Shown one piece after another: positions 6,790-17,080 of a DNA stretch of 32,400 nt (position 1 is the first letter of the stretch; each line of letters starts with the position of its first letter). The notes under the pieces were generated by a model. The model ran no database searches and had not been told where the DNA came from. It saw only the letters and a list, made by a program, of their open reading frames with translations. The translations under genes and the position numbers were made by a program. The DNA is from Tistlia consotensis USBA 355 (GTDB taxonomy: Bacteria > Pseudomonadota > Alphaproteobacteria > Kiloniellales > DSM-21159): the NCBI RefSeq assembly GCF_900177295.1, contig NZ_FWZX01000049.1, positions 1 to 32,400 on the forward strand, in the 5' to 3' direction.

Positions 6790-7931
6790 GCTGGCGGGTC
6801 GCGGTCTTCCGCCCCGGGGCCGGTGGGGCCGCCCGGCTGTTCCGCCGGCTGTCCGACGGCCGGCGGCTCGTCGCCGGTGCCGGCGGTGTAGAGCGGGCTG
6901 GCCAGGTACTCCGACAGGCTGTAGCGCGCCAGCACGCCGATCACCGCCGAGACCGGGATCGCCAGCAGCACGCCGGTGAAGCCGAACAGCGTGCCGCCGG
7001 CGAGCAGCGCGAAGATCACCAGGACCGGATGCAGGCCGATGCGGTCGCCGACCAGCTTCGGGGTCAGGAAGTTGCCCTCGGCGGACTGGCCGACGACGAA
7101 GATCACGGCGACGGCCAGGATGCGCCAATGCTCGTCGAACTGCAGCAGCGCCAGCCCGATGCTGAGCAGCGAGCCGATCGCCACGCCGAGGAAGGGGATG
7201 AAGGACAGGAAGCCGGCGATCAGCCCGATGATCAGGCCGGAGCTGAGGCCCACCGCGGTCAGGCCGATCGCGTAGAAGGTGCCGAGGATCAGGCAGACCG
7301 AGGCGACGCCGCGCACGTAGCCGGACAGGATCGCGTCGGCCTCGCGCGCCAGGCGGCGGATCGTCGGCGCCTGGCGGCGCGGCAGCCAGCCGTCGATGCG
7401 CTCGACGAGGCGGTCCCAGTCGCGCAGCAGGAAGAAGGCGACGACCGGCGTCAGGAACAGCAGCGACAGGAAGTTGGCGATCGCCAGGCTGCCGGTCAGC
7501 ACGCCGCCGACCAGGCCGCCGAGCACCGAGGTCAGCTTGCCCAGCTGCTCGGTGACGGCGCCGCGGATCTTCTCGAACAGCGCCGGGTCGGCCTGATGCT
7601 GGACCTTGGCGAGCAGCGTCTGCAGCCCCTCGCGGAGCAGGTCGACGAGCTGCGGCAGCTTGGCGACCAGGGTCCCGCCCTGGTCGACCAGCATCGGCAC
7701 GAGCAGGCCGAGGAACAGCAGCAGCAGGACGACGAAGCCGGCGGTCACGGTGACCGTCGACCAGGTCCGCGACAGGCCGGCACGCTCCAGACGGTCGCAG
7801 ATCGGGTCGAGGAAATAGGCGATCGCCATGCCGGCGACGAAGGGCAGCAGGATGTCGCGCAGCAGGTAGAGCAGCACGACGAAGACGACCAGGCCGATCG
7901 CCCAGGTGCGCAGCTGTCGTTCCGCCGTCAT
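6786..7931 (-). CDS. AI-2E family transporter (PerM-like membrane protein)
   Basis: This 381-residue integral membrane protein has about eight hydrophobic segments: a pair near 12-45, one near 65-85, a long soluble section around 90-150, and several helices from about 150 to 330. The opening RDILLPFVAGMAIAYFLDP and the later block SFIPFLGVAIGSLLSIG are typical of the AI-2E/PerM family. Substrates of most members are unknown; a few export autoinducer-2 or act as Na+/H+ antiporters. The C-terminal 40 residues are Pro/Gly-rich. Its stop overlaps the hdaA start, so translational coupling is expected. Confidence 0.9.
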   Translation of the reverse strand: MTAERQLRTWAIGLVVFVVLLYLLRDILLPFVAGMAIAYFLDPICDRLERAGLSRTWSTVTVTAGFVVLLLLFLGLLVPMLVDQGGTLVAKLPQLVDLLREGLQTLLAKVQHQADPALFEKIRGAVTEQLGKLTSVLGGLVGGVLTGSLAIANFLSLLFLTPVVAFFLLRDWDRLVERIDGWLPRRQAPTIRRLAREADAILSGYVRGVASVCLILGTFYAIGLTAVGLSSGLIIGLIAGFLSFIPFLGVAIGSLLSIGLALLQFDEHWRILAVAVIFVVGQSAEGNFLTPKLVGDRIGLHPVLVIFALLAGGTLFGFTGVLLAIPVSAVIGVLARYSLSEYLASPLYTAGTGDEPPAVGQPAEQPGGPTGPGAEDRDPPA

Positions 7932-8019
7932 CGGCCCCTGCCCCTCAGATCACCCCGTGCGCGCGACCGGGCCTTTCGGCCGCCGGGCCGCGCCGCGCCC
8001 GCGCCTGTCCGACCGCCGG

Positions 8020-9384
8020 CTATTGCGTCACCGGCACGGTCACCGGCTTGCCGCTCGCGTCGGTCAGCGGCCGCACGGTCGAGCCCTGCGTCGAGTCCGA
8101 CGGGGTCGCGGGCGCGGTCCCAGGCGCCGAACCGGGCGCTGTCTGGGGCACGGTGCCGGGCGCCGTCTGGCCGTCCGTGCCCGGCGCCGCCTGGGACGGC
8201 GGCAGGGTCTCGAGCTGGCCGTTGCCGCCGAGCGGCGCGCTGTCGATCTGCAGCGCGGCACGGGTCAGGCGCAGCTGCCAGCCGGGATTGCCGGGACTCG
8301 GCAGACCGACCTGCTCCAGCGCCAGGTCGACCTGCGACAGGGCACGCTGCAGCTGCATCGGATCGCCGTAGTAGACGAGGCCGATCTTGGCCGACGTCCG
8401 GGTCACGCTGAGCGTGTAGTAGCTGCGCACCGCGGCGACCTGGCCGAGCCGGCGCTGGATCTCGACCAGCTCGGCGAGGCTGTTGACCGGCACCAGGGTC
8501 TGCAGCTGCGCCTGCTGGTCGTAGTGCAGCTGGTTCTGGGCGAGCCAGTTGTCCTGCAGCCGCGCGCTGACCCCGGCGACGGCGCGCGCCAGCAGGGCCG
8601 TCAGGTCCTCGTTCGGCTGCTGGGTCAGGCTGTCGCTGGTCGTCTCCGCCGGCCCCTGGGCATTGGGGTAGCGCATCGTCGTGACCTGCAGGGCGGCGTT
8701 GCCGGCCGCCGGGTCGCCGCTCAGCGCCGCGCGGGTCACCAGCACGTCGCCGGCATTGTAGCGCTGCGCCATCGCCGACAGCGACTCGAGGTCGCCGGCC
8801 GCGGCCCGGCCGACGTCGACCGCCGTCAGATCCTCCAGGTCGCCGAGCGGCGCGGCCACCGGCACCAGGTCGTTCTGCGAGTCGTACTGCTGCCAGGCCG
8901 TCAGCCAGGGATTGTCCCCGGCCCACAGCACGGCCGAGCCCTCGGCGCCGTAGATCGGCAGGACCAGCGCCGGACGGCTCTGGGTCTCGGCGTAGGGGAT
9001 GTTGTTGCTGCGCAGGAACTGGCGGATCTGGTCGGCGCGGAACTGCACCGTCAGGTCGGCGATGTAGCGGTTGCTCGAGGTCTGCTCGCCGGAAACCCGC
9101 AGGTTGCGGATGTAGTAGTTGCTGAGGTCGCTGGCCGAGAGCGGCGGGATCAGCGCGCGCGCCTCGGGCGCCACCAGCCGCTCCCAGAGCTTCTGCACGG
9201 CCTGGACCTGGCCTTCCGCCATGGCCTGGTCGCGGGCGGCGGTGACGCTGTCGCCGGTCGCGTCCAGGTGCACGCCGGTCACCGTGAAGATGTCGGCCCG
9301 CGCCGCGCCGGCCGGCAGTGCCAGCAGCGCAATCACGGCCAGGGCGACGAGAACGGGAAGCCTGGCAGGCAGCCTAAGGATCAT
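8020..9384 (-). CDS. DUF2066 domain-containing secreted protein
   Basis: This is a 454-residue protein. I chose the ATG at 9384 because it starts a good signal peptide (MILRLPARLPVLVALAVIAL and on, cleavage probably after A30 in ARA-D); the frame stays open to 9480, but that extension is not signal-like. The section after the signal (FTVTGVHLDATGDSVTAARD onward) matches DUF2066 proteins, which regularly sit before an AI-2E permease and hdaA in alphaproteobacteria. The function is unknown; the location is presumably periplasmic. The C-terminus from about residue 390 is a low-complexity Pro/Thr/Ala/Gly stretch with repeated TAPG and PGT steps. It is divergent from purM with a 176-bp shared upstream region. 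Confidence 0.85.
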   Translation of the reverse strand: MILRLPARLPVLVALAVIALLALPAGAARADIFTVTGVHLDATGDSVTAARDQAMAEGQVQAVQKLWERLVAPEARALIPPLSASDLSNYYIRNLRVSGEQTSSNRYIADLTVQFRADQIRQFLRSNNIPYAETQSRPALVLPIYGAEGSAVLWAGDNPWLTAWQQYDSQNDLVPVAAPLGDLEDLTAVDVGRAAAGDLESLSAMAQRYNAGDVLVTRAALSGDPAAGNAALQVTTMRYPNAQGPAETTSDSLTQQPNEDLTALLARAVAGVSARLQDNWLAQNQLHYDQQAQLQTLVPVNSLAELVEIQRRLGQVAAVRSYYTLSVTRTSAKIGLVYYGDPMQLQRALSQVDLALEQVGLPSPGNPGWQLRLTRAALQIDSAPLGGNGQLETLPPSQAAPGTDGQTAPGTVPQTAPGSAPGTAPATPSDSTQGSTVRPLTDASGKPVTVPVTQ

Positions 9385-9560
9385 TGCAACGCCTTTGCGA
9401 GTCGCTATGCTCCCGCGCGCAGCGGCGCAGGTCGGATGTTGCTCGGCCCAAGTGATACCGCAGGCACCGCCGGGGCACAAAGGTCAAGGCCGTGACGGCG
9501 CGTCGCCGGCAGGGGCCGTCGTGCTGTCGGCCTGGACCATCGACGAAGACGGAACGGATC

Positions 9561-10642
<1,082 letters not shown>

Positions 10643-10646
<4 letters not shown>

Positions 10647-11299
10647 GCCGCACCCGCGTCGGCGTGATGATCTCGGGGCGCGGCAGCAACCTGCAGGCGC
10701 TGCTCGACGCCGCGGCCCGACCGGACTATCCGGCCGAGATCGCCCTGGTGCTGTCGAACGTCGCCGGCGTCCAGGGCCTGGCCCGCGCCAAGGCGGCCGG
10801 CGTGCCGACCGCCGTGGTGCCGCACCGCGACTTCGCCGACCGTGAGAGCTTCGAGCGGGAGGTGACCGCCCGCCTGGAGGCGGCCGGCTGCACGCTGGTC
10901 GCCCAGGCCGGCTTCATGCGCGTGGTGACGCCCTGGTTCGTCGCCCACTGGCGCGACCGGCTGATCAACATCCACCCCTCGCTGCTGCCGGCCTTCCCCG
11001 GCCTGCACACCCACGAGCGCGCGCTCCAGGCCGGGGTCCGGCTGCACGGCTGCACCGTGCACTTCGTGCGCGACGAGGTCGACCAGGGGCCGATCATCGG
11101 CCAGGCCGCCGTGCCGGTGCTGCCCGGCGACCACCCCGACGACCTCTCGGCCCGCGTGCTCACCGCCGAGCACCTGCTCTACCCGCGCTGCCTCACCCTG
11201 GTCGCCGCCGGCCGCACCCGCATCGAGGCCGAGCGCGTCATCCACGACGCCGGCGCGGCACCGGACGCCCGGCTGATCGTGCCGGGCGAAAGCGCTTAG
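10643..11299 (+). CDS. purN: Phosphoribosylglycinamide formyltransferase
   Basis: This is a 218-residue protein. PurN transfers a formyl group from 10-formyl-tetrahydrofolate to GAR in purine synthesis. The N-terminal [10 protein letters not shown] binds phosphate, and the catalytic triad is N109, H111 (in [13 protein letters not shown]) and D147 (in [12 protein letters not shown]). Translation starts at the GTG of GTGA, overlapping the purM stop. The last 20 residues extend beyond the typical E. coli length (212) only slightly. The DUF559 repeat unit begins 12 bp after the stop codon. Confidence 0.96.
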
Positions 11300-11311
11300 A
11301 ATAGAATCGTC

Positions 11312-11370
11312 GCCTCTCCCCTCAGGGGAGAGGTCGGATCGGCATCGCCGACCCGGGTGAGGGGGACGCC
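11312..11370. repeat. Left composite inverted repeat of the DUF559 unit
   Basis: The outer palindrome CCTCTCCCCT-C-AGGGGAGAGG occupies 11313-11333. A short centre (TCGGATCGGCATCGCCGA) that can fold only imperfectly follows, then the inner block CCGGGTGAGGGGGACGCC at 11353-11370. The palindrome lies 13 bp behind the purN stop, so it could also act as a transcriptional stop for purMN. Confidence 0.8.
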
Positions 11371-11385
11371 GCCGCGGAGCATCCC

Positions 11386-11768
11386 ATGGTCAAGATCCCG
11401 CGCCAGACCGGTCGAGCCCGCGCGCTCCGCCGCAGTTCGACCGAAGCGGAGCGCCGCCTGTGGCAGCGCCTGCGCGCCGGCCAGCTCGGCGGCCACGGTT
11501 CCGCCGCCAGCATTCGATCGGGCCCTACATCGTCGACCTCGTCTGCCTGTCCGGCGGGCTGGTCGTCGAGGTCGACGGCGCTGATCACGCACGCGACATC
11601 GAGGCCGACGACGCTCGGACCCGCTTTCTCGCGTCGCACGGATTTCGCGTGATTCGTTTCTGGAATCATGAGGTGCTGCAGAACCCTGAAGGCGTGTGCA
11701 CCGCCATTTTACAGGCGCTTCAGGAGGAAGGGCCGGAGCAGGCGTCCCCCTCACCCGGAACTTGCTGA
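11386..11768 (+). pseudogene. DUF559 (Vsr-like endonuclease fold) gene with a one-base frameshift
   Basis: The ATG at 11386 opens MVKIPRQTGRARALRRSSTE followed by AERRLWQRLRAGQLGGHG, the normal start of DUF559 proteins. After about 11500 homology continues in another frame: FRRQHSIGPYIVDLVC, then LVVEVDGADH (the likely metal-binding core), and RFLASHGFRVIRFWNHEVLQ, ending at the TGA at 11766-11768. Restoring one base near CACGGTTCC at about 11497-11503 (CACCGGTTCC) would rejoin the frames as HRFRRQHSIG. DUF559 proteins are related to very-short-patch-repair and restriction-type endonucleases; most have no proven role. The reading frame runs into the right inverted repeat, so the last residues are repeat-encoded. 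A sequencing error remains possible. Confidence 0.85.
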
Positions 11769-11806
11769 GACCAGCAAGTTCCGGCCTCTCCCCTGAGGGG
11801 AGAGGC
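11741..11806. repeat. Right composite inverted repeat of the DUF559 unit
   Basis: The inner block GGCGTCCCCCTCACCCGG (11741-11758) and the outer palindrome CCTCTCCCCT-G-AGGGGAGAGG (11785-11805) mirror the left flank. The centre differs: it is a perfect 13-bp hairpin, CCGGAACTTGCTG at 11755-11767 with CAGCAAGTTCCGG at 11772-11784 and a 4-nt loop. The DUF559 stop codon lies inside this repeat. It is also 16 bp from the end of arfB, which converges on it. Confidence 0.82.
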
Positions 11807-11821
11807 AATTTCTCCTACGTC

Positions 11822-12241
11822 CTACTCCTCCCGCGGCGCCTTGCGCAGGCGCTTGGTGGCGCCGCGCTTCGTCTTCGCGTCGGTGCGCTTCTGCTTCGCG
11901 GCCCGGCTCGGGCGGGTCGGGACGCGGAACCTGGGCGCGACGGCGGCCTCGCGGACCAGGGCGGCGAGGCGCTCGATCGCCTCCTGGCGGTTCTCGGCCT
12001 GGGTCCGGCGGCTGCGCGCGGTGATGACGATCTCGCCCTCCTTGGTCAGGCGATGCCCGGCCAGGCGGCGCAGGCGCGCCTTGACCGCCGCCGGCAGCGA
12101 GGGCGAGCGGCGCAGGTCGAAGCGCAGCTGCGCCGCGGTCGCGACCTTGTTGACGTTCTGGCCGCCCGGCCCGCCGGCGCGGATGAAGGTGATCTCCAGC
12201 TCCGCCTCGGGGATCGCCAGCCGCTCGTCGATCTCGATCAT
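11822..12241 (-). CDS. arfB: Alternative ribosome-rescue factor ArfB (peptidyl-tRNA hydrolase, GGQ type)
   Basis: This is a 139-residue protein. ArfB (YaeJ) enters ribosomes stalled without a stop codon and hydrolyses the peptidyl-tRNA. The catalytic GGQ is at 26-28 within IRAGGPGGQNVNKV, and the C-terminal 30 residues are the strongly basic tail (RAAKQKRTDAKTKRGATKRL) that reads the empty mRNA channel. I chose the ATG at 12241 (MIEIDERLAIPEAEL), matching the family start; the frame remains open to 12334 but the extension is not conserved-looking. Release factors RF1/RF2 are excluded by size. Confidence 0.93.
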   Translation of the reverse strand: MIEIDERLAIPEAELEITFIRAGGPGGQNVNKVATAAQLRFDLRRSPSLPAAVKARLRRLAGHRLTKEGEIVITARSRRTQAENRQEAIERLAALVREAAVAPRFRVPTRPSRAAKQKRTDAKTKRGATKRLRKAPREE

Positions 12242-12300
12242 GTCCTGCCCTCCGGCCGCGCGATCGGGCCGCACGTTCGGGCCGCGTCGCCGCAGCCTCT

Positions 12301-12329
12301 TGTCGCCGTCCCGCGTTTTCCGTATCACA
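12301..12329 (+). promoter_or_regulatory. Possible sigma-70-type promoter for the small oxidase subunit gene
   Basis: TTGTCG at 12301-12306 and TATCAC at 12324-12329 are separated by 17 bp, and the start codon lies 37 bp further on. Each hexamer matches the consensus at four of six positions. No other promoter-like pair is evident between the divergent arfB start and this gene. Confidence 0.3.
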
Positions 12330-12366
12330 AGCACCGACAGGCACTAGAGACAACGGGGTCGTGGCC

Positions 12367-12492
12367 ATGGCCAACAACGAGCAGCTCGACAGGGAGCACC
12401 AGCAGTTCTTCGAGACCGTCGTGCGCTCCGCCGCCTACGGCGCGGGCTTCATCGCGATCATCCTGGTGCTGATGCTGATCTTCCTGGTCTGA
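12367..12492 (+). CDS. aa3-type cytochrome c oxidase subunit IV-like small membrane protein
   Basis: This 41-residue protein has a charged N-terminal half (NNEQLDREHQQFFETVVR) and one C-terminal membrane helix of about 19 residues (GFIAIILVLMLIFLV). That layout, with aromatic and charged residues before a single Ile/Leu/Val helix, is that of the bacterial aa3-type oxidase subunit IV family found in alphaproteobacteria, usually as an isolated gene. It would sit in the inner membrane bound to the oxidase. A GTG two codons upstream (12361) is an alternative start. A strong hairpin (12533-12560) follows 40 bp after the stop codon. The gene is short, so the family call depends on composition and layout. 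Confidence 0.7.
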   Translation: MANNEQLDREHQQFFETVVRSAAYGAGFIAIILVLMLIFLV

Positions 12493-12532
12493 CGGGCGAA
12501 CCGGCCTGGGGCGTCGGCCCTCGGCAATGCGA

Positions 12533-12560
12533 AAAGGGGCGCCCCGCGGGGCGCCCCTTT
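12533..12560. terminator. Bidirectional intrinsic terminator between the small oxidase gene and ndk
   Basis: AAAGGGGCGCCCC (12533-12545) and GGGGCGCCCCTTT (12548-12560) form a perfect 13-bp stem with a two-base centre. A-rich and T-rich ends flank the GC core on both strands, and the two genes converge here, so it can serve both directions. The U-tract is only three to four bases. Confidence 0.8.
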
Positions 12561-12592
12561 CGTTCGTGGCGACCAGAGACCGGAGGCCGGTA

Positions 12593-13015
12593 TCAGCCGA
12601 CGATCTCGGCGTCGGTGAAGAAGAACTTGATCTCGGTGGCGGCGTTCTCGGGCGAGTCCGAGCCGTGCACCGAGTTGGCCTCGATCGACTCGGCGAAGTC
12701 CTTGCGGATCGTGCCGGCGTCGGCGTTGGCCGGGTTGGTCGCGCCCATGACCTCGCGGTTCTTGGCGACGGCGTCCTCGCCCTCCAGGACCTGCACGACC
12801 ACCGGGCCGGAGATCATGAAGGTCACCAGGTCGTTGAAGAAGGGCCGCTCCTTGTGGACGGCGTAGAAGCCCTCGGCCTGCTCGCGGGTCATCTGGATGC
12901 GCTTCTGCGCGACGACGCGCAGGCCGGCGCCCTCCAGACGGTCGACGATCTTGCCGGTGATGTTGCGCCGGGTCGCATCCGGCTTGATGATCGAAAAGGT
13001 GCGCTGGACGGCCAT
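12593..13015 (-). CDS. ndk: Nucleoside diphosphate kinase
   Basis: This is a 140-residue protein, the standard Ndk size. It transfers the gamma-phosphate between nucleoside triphosphates and diphosphates through a phosphohistidine. The active-site motif NSVHGSDS contains H117, and the N-terminal TFSIIKPDA contains K11. The ATG at 13015 is preceded by GAGAGGAG on the minus strand, a good ribosome-binding site. The frame is open far upstream to 13663, antisense to the ABC-F gene, and that extension should be ignored. Confidence 0.97.
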   Translation of the reverse strand: MAVQRTFSIIKPDATRRNITGKIVDRLEGAGLRVVAQKRIQMTREQAEGFYAVHKERPFFNDLVTFMISGPVVVQVLEGEDAVAKNREVMGATNPANADAGTIRKDFAESIEANSVHGSDSPENAATEIKFFFTDAEIVG

Positions 13016-13072
13016 TGCTGGGCTCCTCTCGCCTAGGCGTTGCTGTGCGTTTTCGTTGGGTGAGGCGCGCGC

Positions 13073-13101
13073 CTTATAGCCATGCCTTCGAGCGGCGGCA
13101 A
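13073..13101 (-). promoter_or_regulatory. Probable ndk promoter
   Basis: On the minus strand TTGCCG (13101-13096) and TATAAG (13078-13073) are separated by exactly 17 bp. The -10 element matches the sigma-70 consensus at five of six positions and the -35 at four. The ndk start codon is 58 bp downstream. It lies in the region shared with the divergent ABC-F gene. Confidence 0.55.
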
Positions 13102-13139
13102 TGGTGCAAGGCGGCGCCGGCCGTGCTAAATCGCCCGCC

Positions 13140-15035
<1,896 letters not shown>

Positions 15036-15048
15036 CGGACGGGAGCGG

Positions 15049-15408
15049 TCAGTTGCTGTTGTTCAGGATGTTCGGGCTGTACTGCAGGATGCCCGGATAG
15101 GGTCCCTGGTAGGGATTGGTCGTCGGGTCCTTGGGCTGCACGGCCTCGCCGCAGCGCGGCCTGAGCGGCCCGCAGTCCCAGCGATAGCCGGCCTTGGTGC
15201 CGTCCATCAGGCTGGCCCGGAAATGCCTGCACTCGCAGAGCACCTGGACCTGGCAGAACAGCTGGCCCTCGCGCTCGGCCGTGCAGGCCGGCGGCTGGGC
15301 GTACCAGGGCGGCGGCGTGGTGCCGGTCGACTGGGCGCGGACCGGCAGCGCGGCCAGCGCGGCCGCCACCACGGCGAGCAGGGCAAGCAGAGCGAAACGC
15401 ACGGCCAT
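15049..15408 (-). CDS. Small secreted cysteine-containing protein of unknown function
   Basis: This is a 119-residue protein that I do not recognise. Residues 1-25 are a clear signal peptide (MAVRFALLALLAVVAAALAA, cleavage after VRA). The mature part has six cysteines at 42, 52, 58, 60, 79 and 86, enough for three disulfide bonds in the periplasm. It also has an aromatic, proline-rich start (TPPPWYAQPP) and a Pro/Asn/Tyr-rich tail (TTNPYQGPYPGILQY). It converges on the ABC-F gene with a 13-bp gap. A near-consensus CtrA motif lies 38 bp upstream of its start. Confidence 0.7.
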   Translation of the reverse strand: MAVRFALLALLAVVAAALAALPVRAQSTGTTPPPWYAQPPACTAEREGQLFCQVQVLCECRHFRASLMDGTKAGYRWDCGPLRPRCGEAVQPKDPTTNPYQGPYPGILQYSPNILNNSN

Positions 15409-15445
15409 CGTCGGTCCTCCTGACGGCGACGCTACGCCGGCGCGG

Positions 15446-15460
15446 TTACCCGCCGGTTAA
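15446..15460. promoter_or_regulatory. Near-consensus CtrA-type motif between divergent genes
   Basis: TTAC-CCGCCGG-TTAA, followed by CC, fits the CtrA site TTAA-N7-TTAA(C) except for one base in the first half-site. It lies between the secreted-protein gene (start 15408) and the EamA gene (start 15582). The same N7 spacer, CCGCCGG, occurs in the perfect site at 18395-18409. Confidence 0.4.
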
Positions 15461-15581
15461 CCGTGGCGGGCCGGAGGCGACGAAAATCGGCCGCCAAGGC
15501 CTGCGCGATTGTCACGGCTGTGCCGCCGATCGCGGCGTAGACTGCGCGGTCCTCTCATCCCTTCCGCCGGCCAGCCCCTCC

Positions 15582-16592
15582 GTGCCCGACCAGACCAGCC
15601 TCCCTAGCGACCTCCTGGAACCGGGCGTGCCGGCCGCGGTCAGCGAGCCGATCCCGGTCGCCGAGCCGCGGGCCGAGCCCGAGGTCGCGACCAGCGGCGA
15701 CCGCACGGTCGAGGGCATCGCGCTTCTGGTGCTCGCGGTCGGGCTGTTCTCGATCATGGACGCGGCGGTCAAGTGGCTGGGCGCCGGCTACCCGACGCTC
15801 CAGATCGTCTTCTTCCGCAGCTTCTTCGCCTTCGTGCCTCTCGGCGTGATGATCTGGCGGGTCGGCGGGCTCAGCCAGGCGCTGCTGGTGCGCAACCCGC
15901 TGGACCAGGCGCTGCGCTGCCTGTTCGGCCTGACCTCGATGGTGCTGTTCTTCTACAGCTACTCGGAGATGCGCCTGGCCGACGCCATCGCCATCGGCTT
16001 CGCGGCGCCGGTCTTCGTCACGGCGCTGTCGATGCCGCTGCTCGGCGAGGCCGTCGGCTGGCGCCGCTGGCTGGCCTGCCTGGTCGGCTTCGGCGGCGTG
16101 CTGGTCATGCTGAAGCCGGGGGCGGGGACCTTCGAGCCGGCGGCCCTGGCGGCCCTGCTCGGCACGCTCACCTATGCCCTGGCGATCCTCTGGGTGCGCA
16201 AGCTCTCGAAGACCGAAAGCAACGTCTCGATCGTCATCTACTTCACCCTGACCACGACCCTGATCTCCGGCCTCGCCCTGCCCTTCGTCTGGATCACGCC
16301 GAGCCTGCCGGACCTGGCGCTGCTGATCGGCGTCGGCATCCTCGGCGGCATCGCCCAGATCGTCATGACCCAGGCCTACCGCCTGGCCGAGGTCTCGGTG
16401 CTGGTGCCCTTCGACTACACGGCGATGGTCTGGGCGACCGGGCTCGGCTGGCTGGTCTGGGGCGAGATCCCGGGGGCCAACATCTGGATCGGCTTCGCCC
16501 TGGTGCTGGTCAGCGGCCTCTACATCGTCCAGCGCGAGGCCCAGCTGCGCCGCAAGCGCGGCCTGGCGCGGCGGCTGCAGGTCCGGCGGTAG
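15582..16592 (+). CDS. EamA/DMT-family membrane transporter
   Basis: This 336-residue protein has a hydrophilic N-terminus of about 45 residues followed by about ten hydrophobic helices in two homologous halves, the drug/metabolite transporter layout. Typical EamA sequences include FFRSFFAFVPLG in the first repeat, YAIAIGF-like LADAIAIGFAAPVFVTALS at the end of helix 4, and the C-terminal half beginning near GTLTYALAILWVRKLSK. The start used is GTG at 15582; no better start exists close to the first helix. The substrate is unknown. The gene converges on holC with three bases between the stop codons, leaving no room for a terminator. Confidence 0.9.
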   Translation: MPDQTSLPSDLLEPGVPAAVSEPIPVAEPRAEPEVATSGDRTVEGIALLVLAVGLFSIMDAAVKWLGAGYPTLQIVFFRSFFAFVPLGVMIWRVGGLSQALLVRNPLDQALRCLFGLTSMVLFFYSYSEMRLADAIAIGFAAPVFVTALSMPLLGEAVGWRRWLACLVGFGGVLVMLKPGAGTFEPAALAALLGTLTYALAILWVRKLSKTESNVSIVIYFTLTTTLISGLALPFVWITPSLPDLALLIGVGILGGIAQIVMTQAYRLAEVSVLVPFDYTAMVWATGLGWLVWGEIPGANIWIGFALVLVSGLYIVQREAQLRRKRGLARRLQVRR

Positions 16593-16595
16593 AGT

Positions 16596-17051
16596 TCAGC
16601 CGCCCTGGCGCTTCGACCAGGCGCCCCGCTCGTCCTGCTGCCAGTAGCTGAGCTCGTGGCCCTCCGCCTTCAGCTGGCGCCACTGGCCGCGCGCGGTCTC
16701 GACCGCCCGGGGGTCGCCGCCGTCGAACAGCAGGCAGCAGAGCTCGTAGCCCTCCAGGCCCTCGGCCGGCGCGCCGTCGCAGAGGAACAGGTAGCCGGCG
16801 CCGTTCGCGTTCCCGGCATCGGGCGTGATCCAGACCGGCTGCTCGGCCGGAAAGCCGTCCTTGGCCGTGCCGTGCGGCAGGAAGCCGCGCTCGTCGCGCC
16901 GCCAGAGCGCATCGGCCAGCTCCTCGCAGCGCTTCGCGTCGGTCATCCGGACCAGGGCGCGCTTGCCGCGCTCCAGGGTCTTGGCCAGCAGCTGCGGCAG
17001 CGCCGCCTCCAGCGGCGTGCGGGTCAGGTGGTAGAAGCGCACCTCGGTCAT
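16596..17051 (-). CDS. holC: DNA polymerase III chi subunit
   Basis: This is a 151-residue protein, the family's usual length. Chi links the clamp-loader complex, through psi, to single-strand-binding protein. The N-terminal TEVRFYHLTRTPLEAALPQL and the centre ALWRRDERGFLPHGT (with the WTFxxxSFIPH-like block) are typical of alphaproteobacterial HolC. I chose the ATG at 17051; the frame is open to 18335 only because it shadows the kinase gene. holC normally follows pepA in this group. Here the histidine kinase lies between them, 29 bp upstream of holC. Confidence 0.92.
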   Translation of the reverse strand: MTEVRFYHLTRTPLEAALPQLLAKTLERGKRALVRMTDAKRCEELADALWRRDERGFLPHGTAKDGFPAEQPVWITPDAGNANGAGYLFLCDGAPAEGLEGYELCCLLFDGGDPRAVETARGQWRQLKAEGHELSYWQQDERGAWSKRQGG

Positions 17052-17080
17052 GAGGTGTCGTCTAGCACAGTTCGGCCCGG

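Larger units (their letters stand above)
11312..11806. mobile_element. Compact 495-bp unit: DUF559 gene flanked by composite inverted repeats
   Basis: A 59-bp left flank (11312-11370) and a 66-bp right flank (11741-11806) are inverted relative to each other and enclose a single DUF559 gene. From outside inward each flank has a matching 22-bp block (GCCTCTCCCCTCAGGGGAG and three more bases), a variable centre, and an 18-bp inner block CCGGGTGAGGGGGACGCC. The outer block is palindromic. I see no clear target-site duplication: the bases outside the ends are AATCGTC and AATTTCT. The unit sits between purN and arfB. Whether it moves, and by what enzyme, is unknown. Confidence 0.65.
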
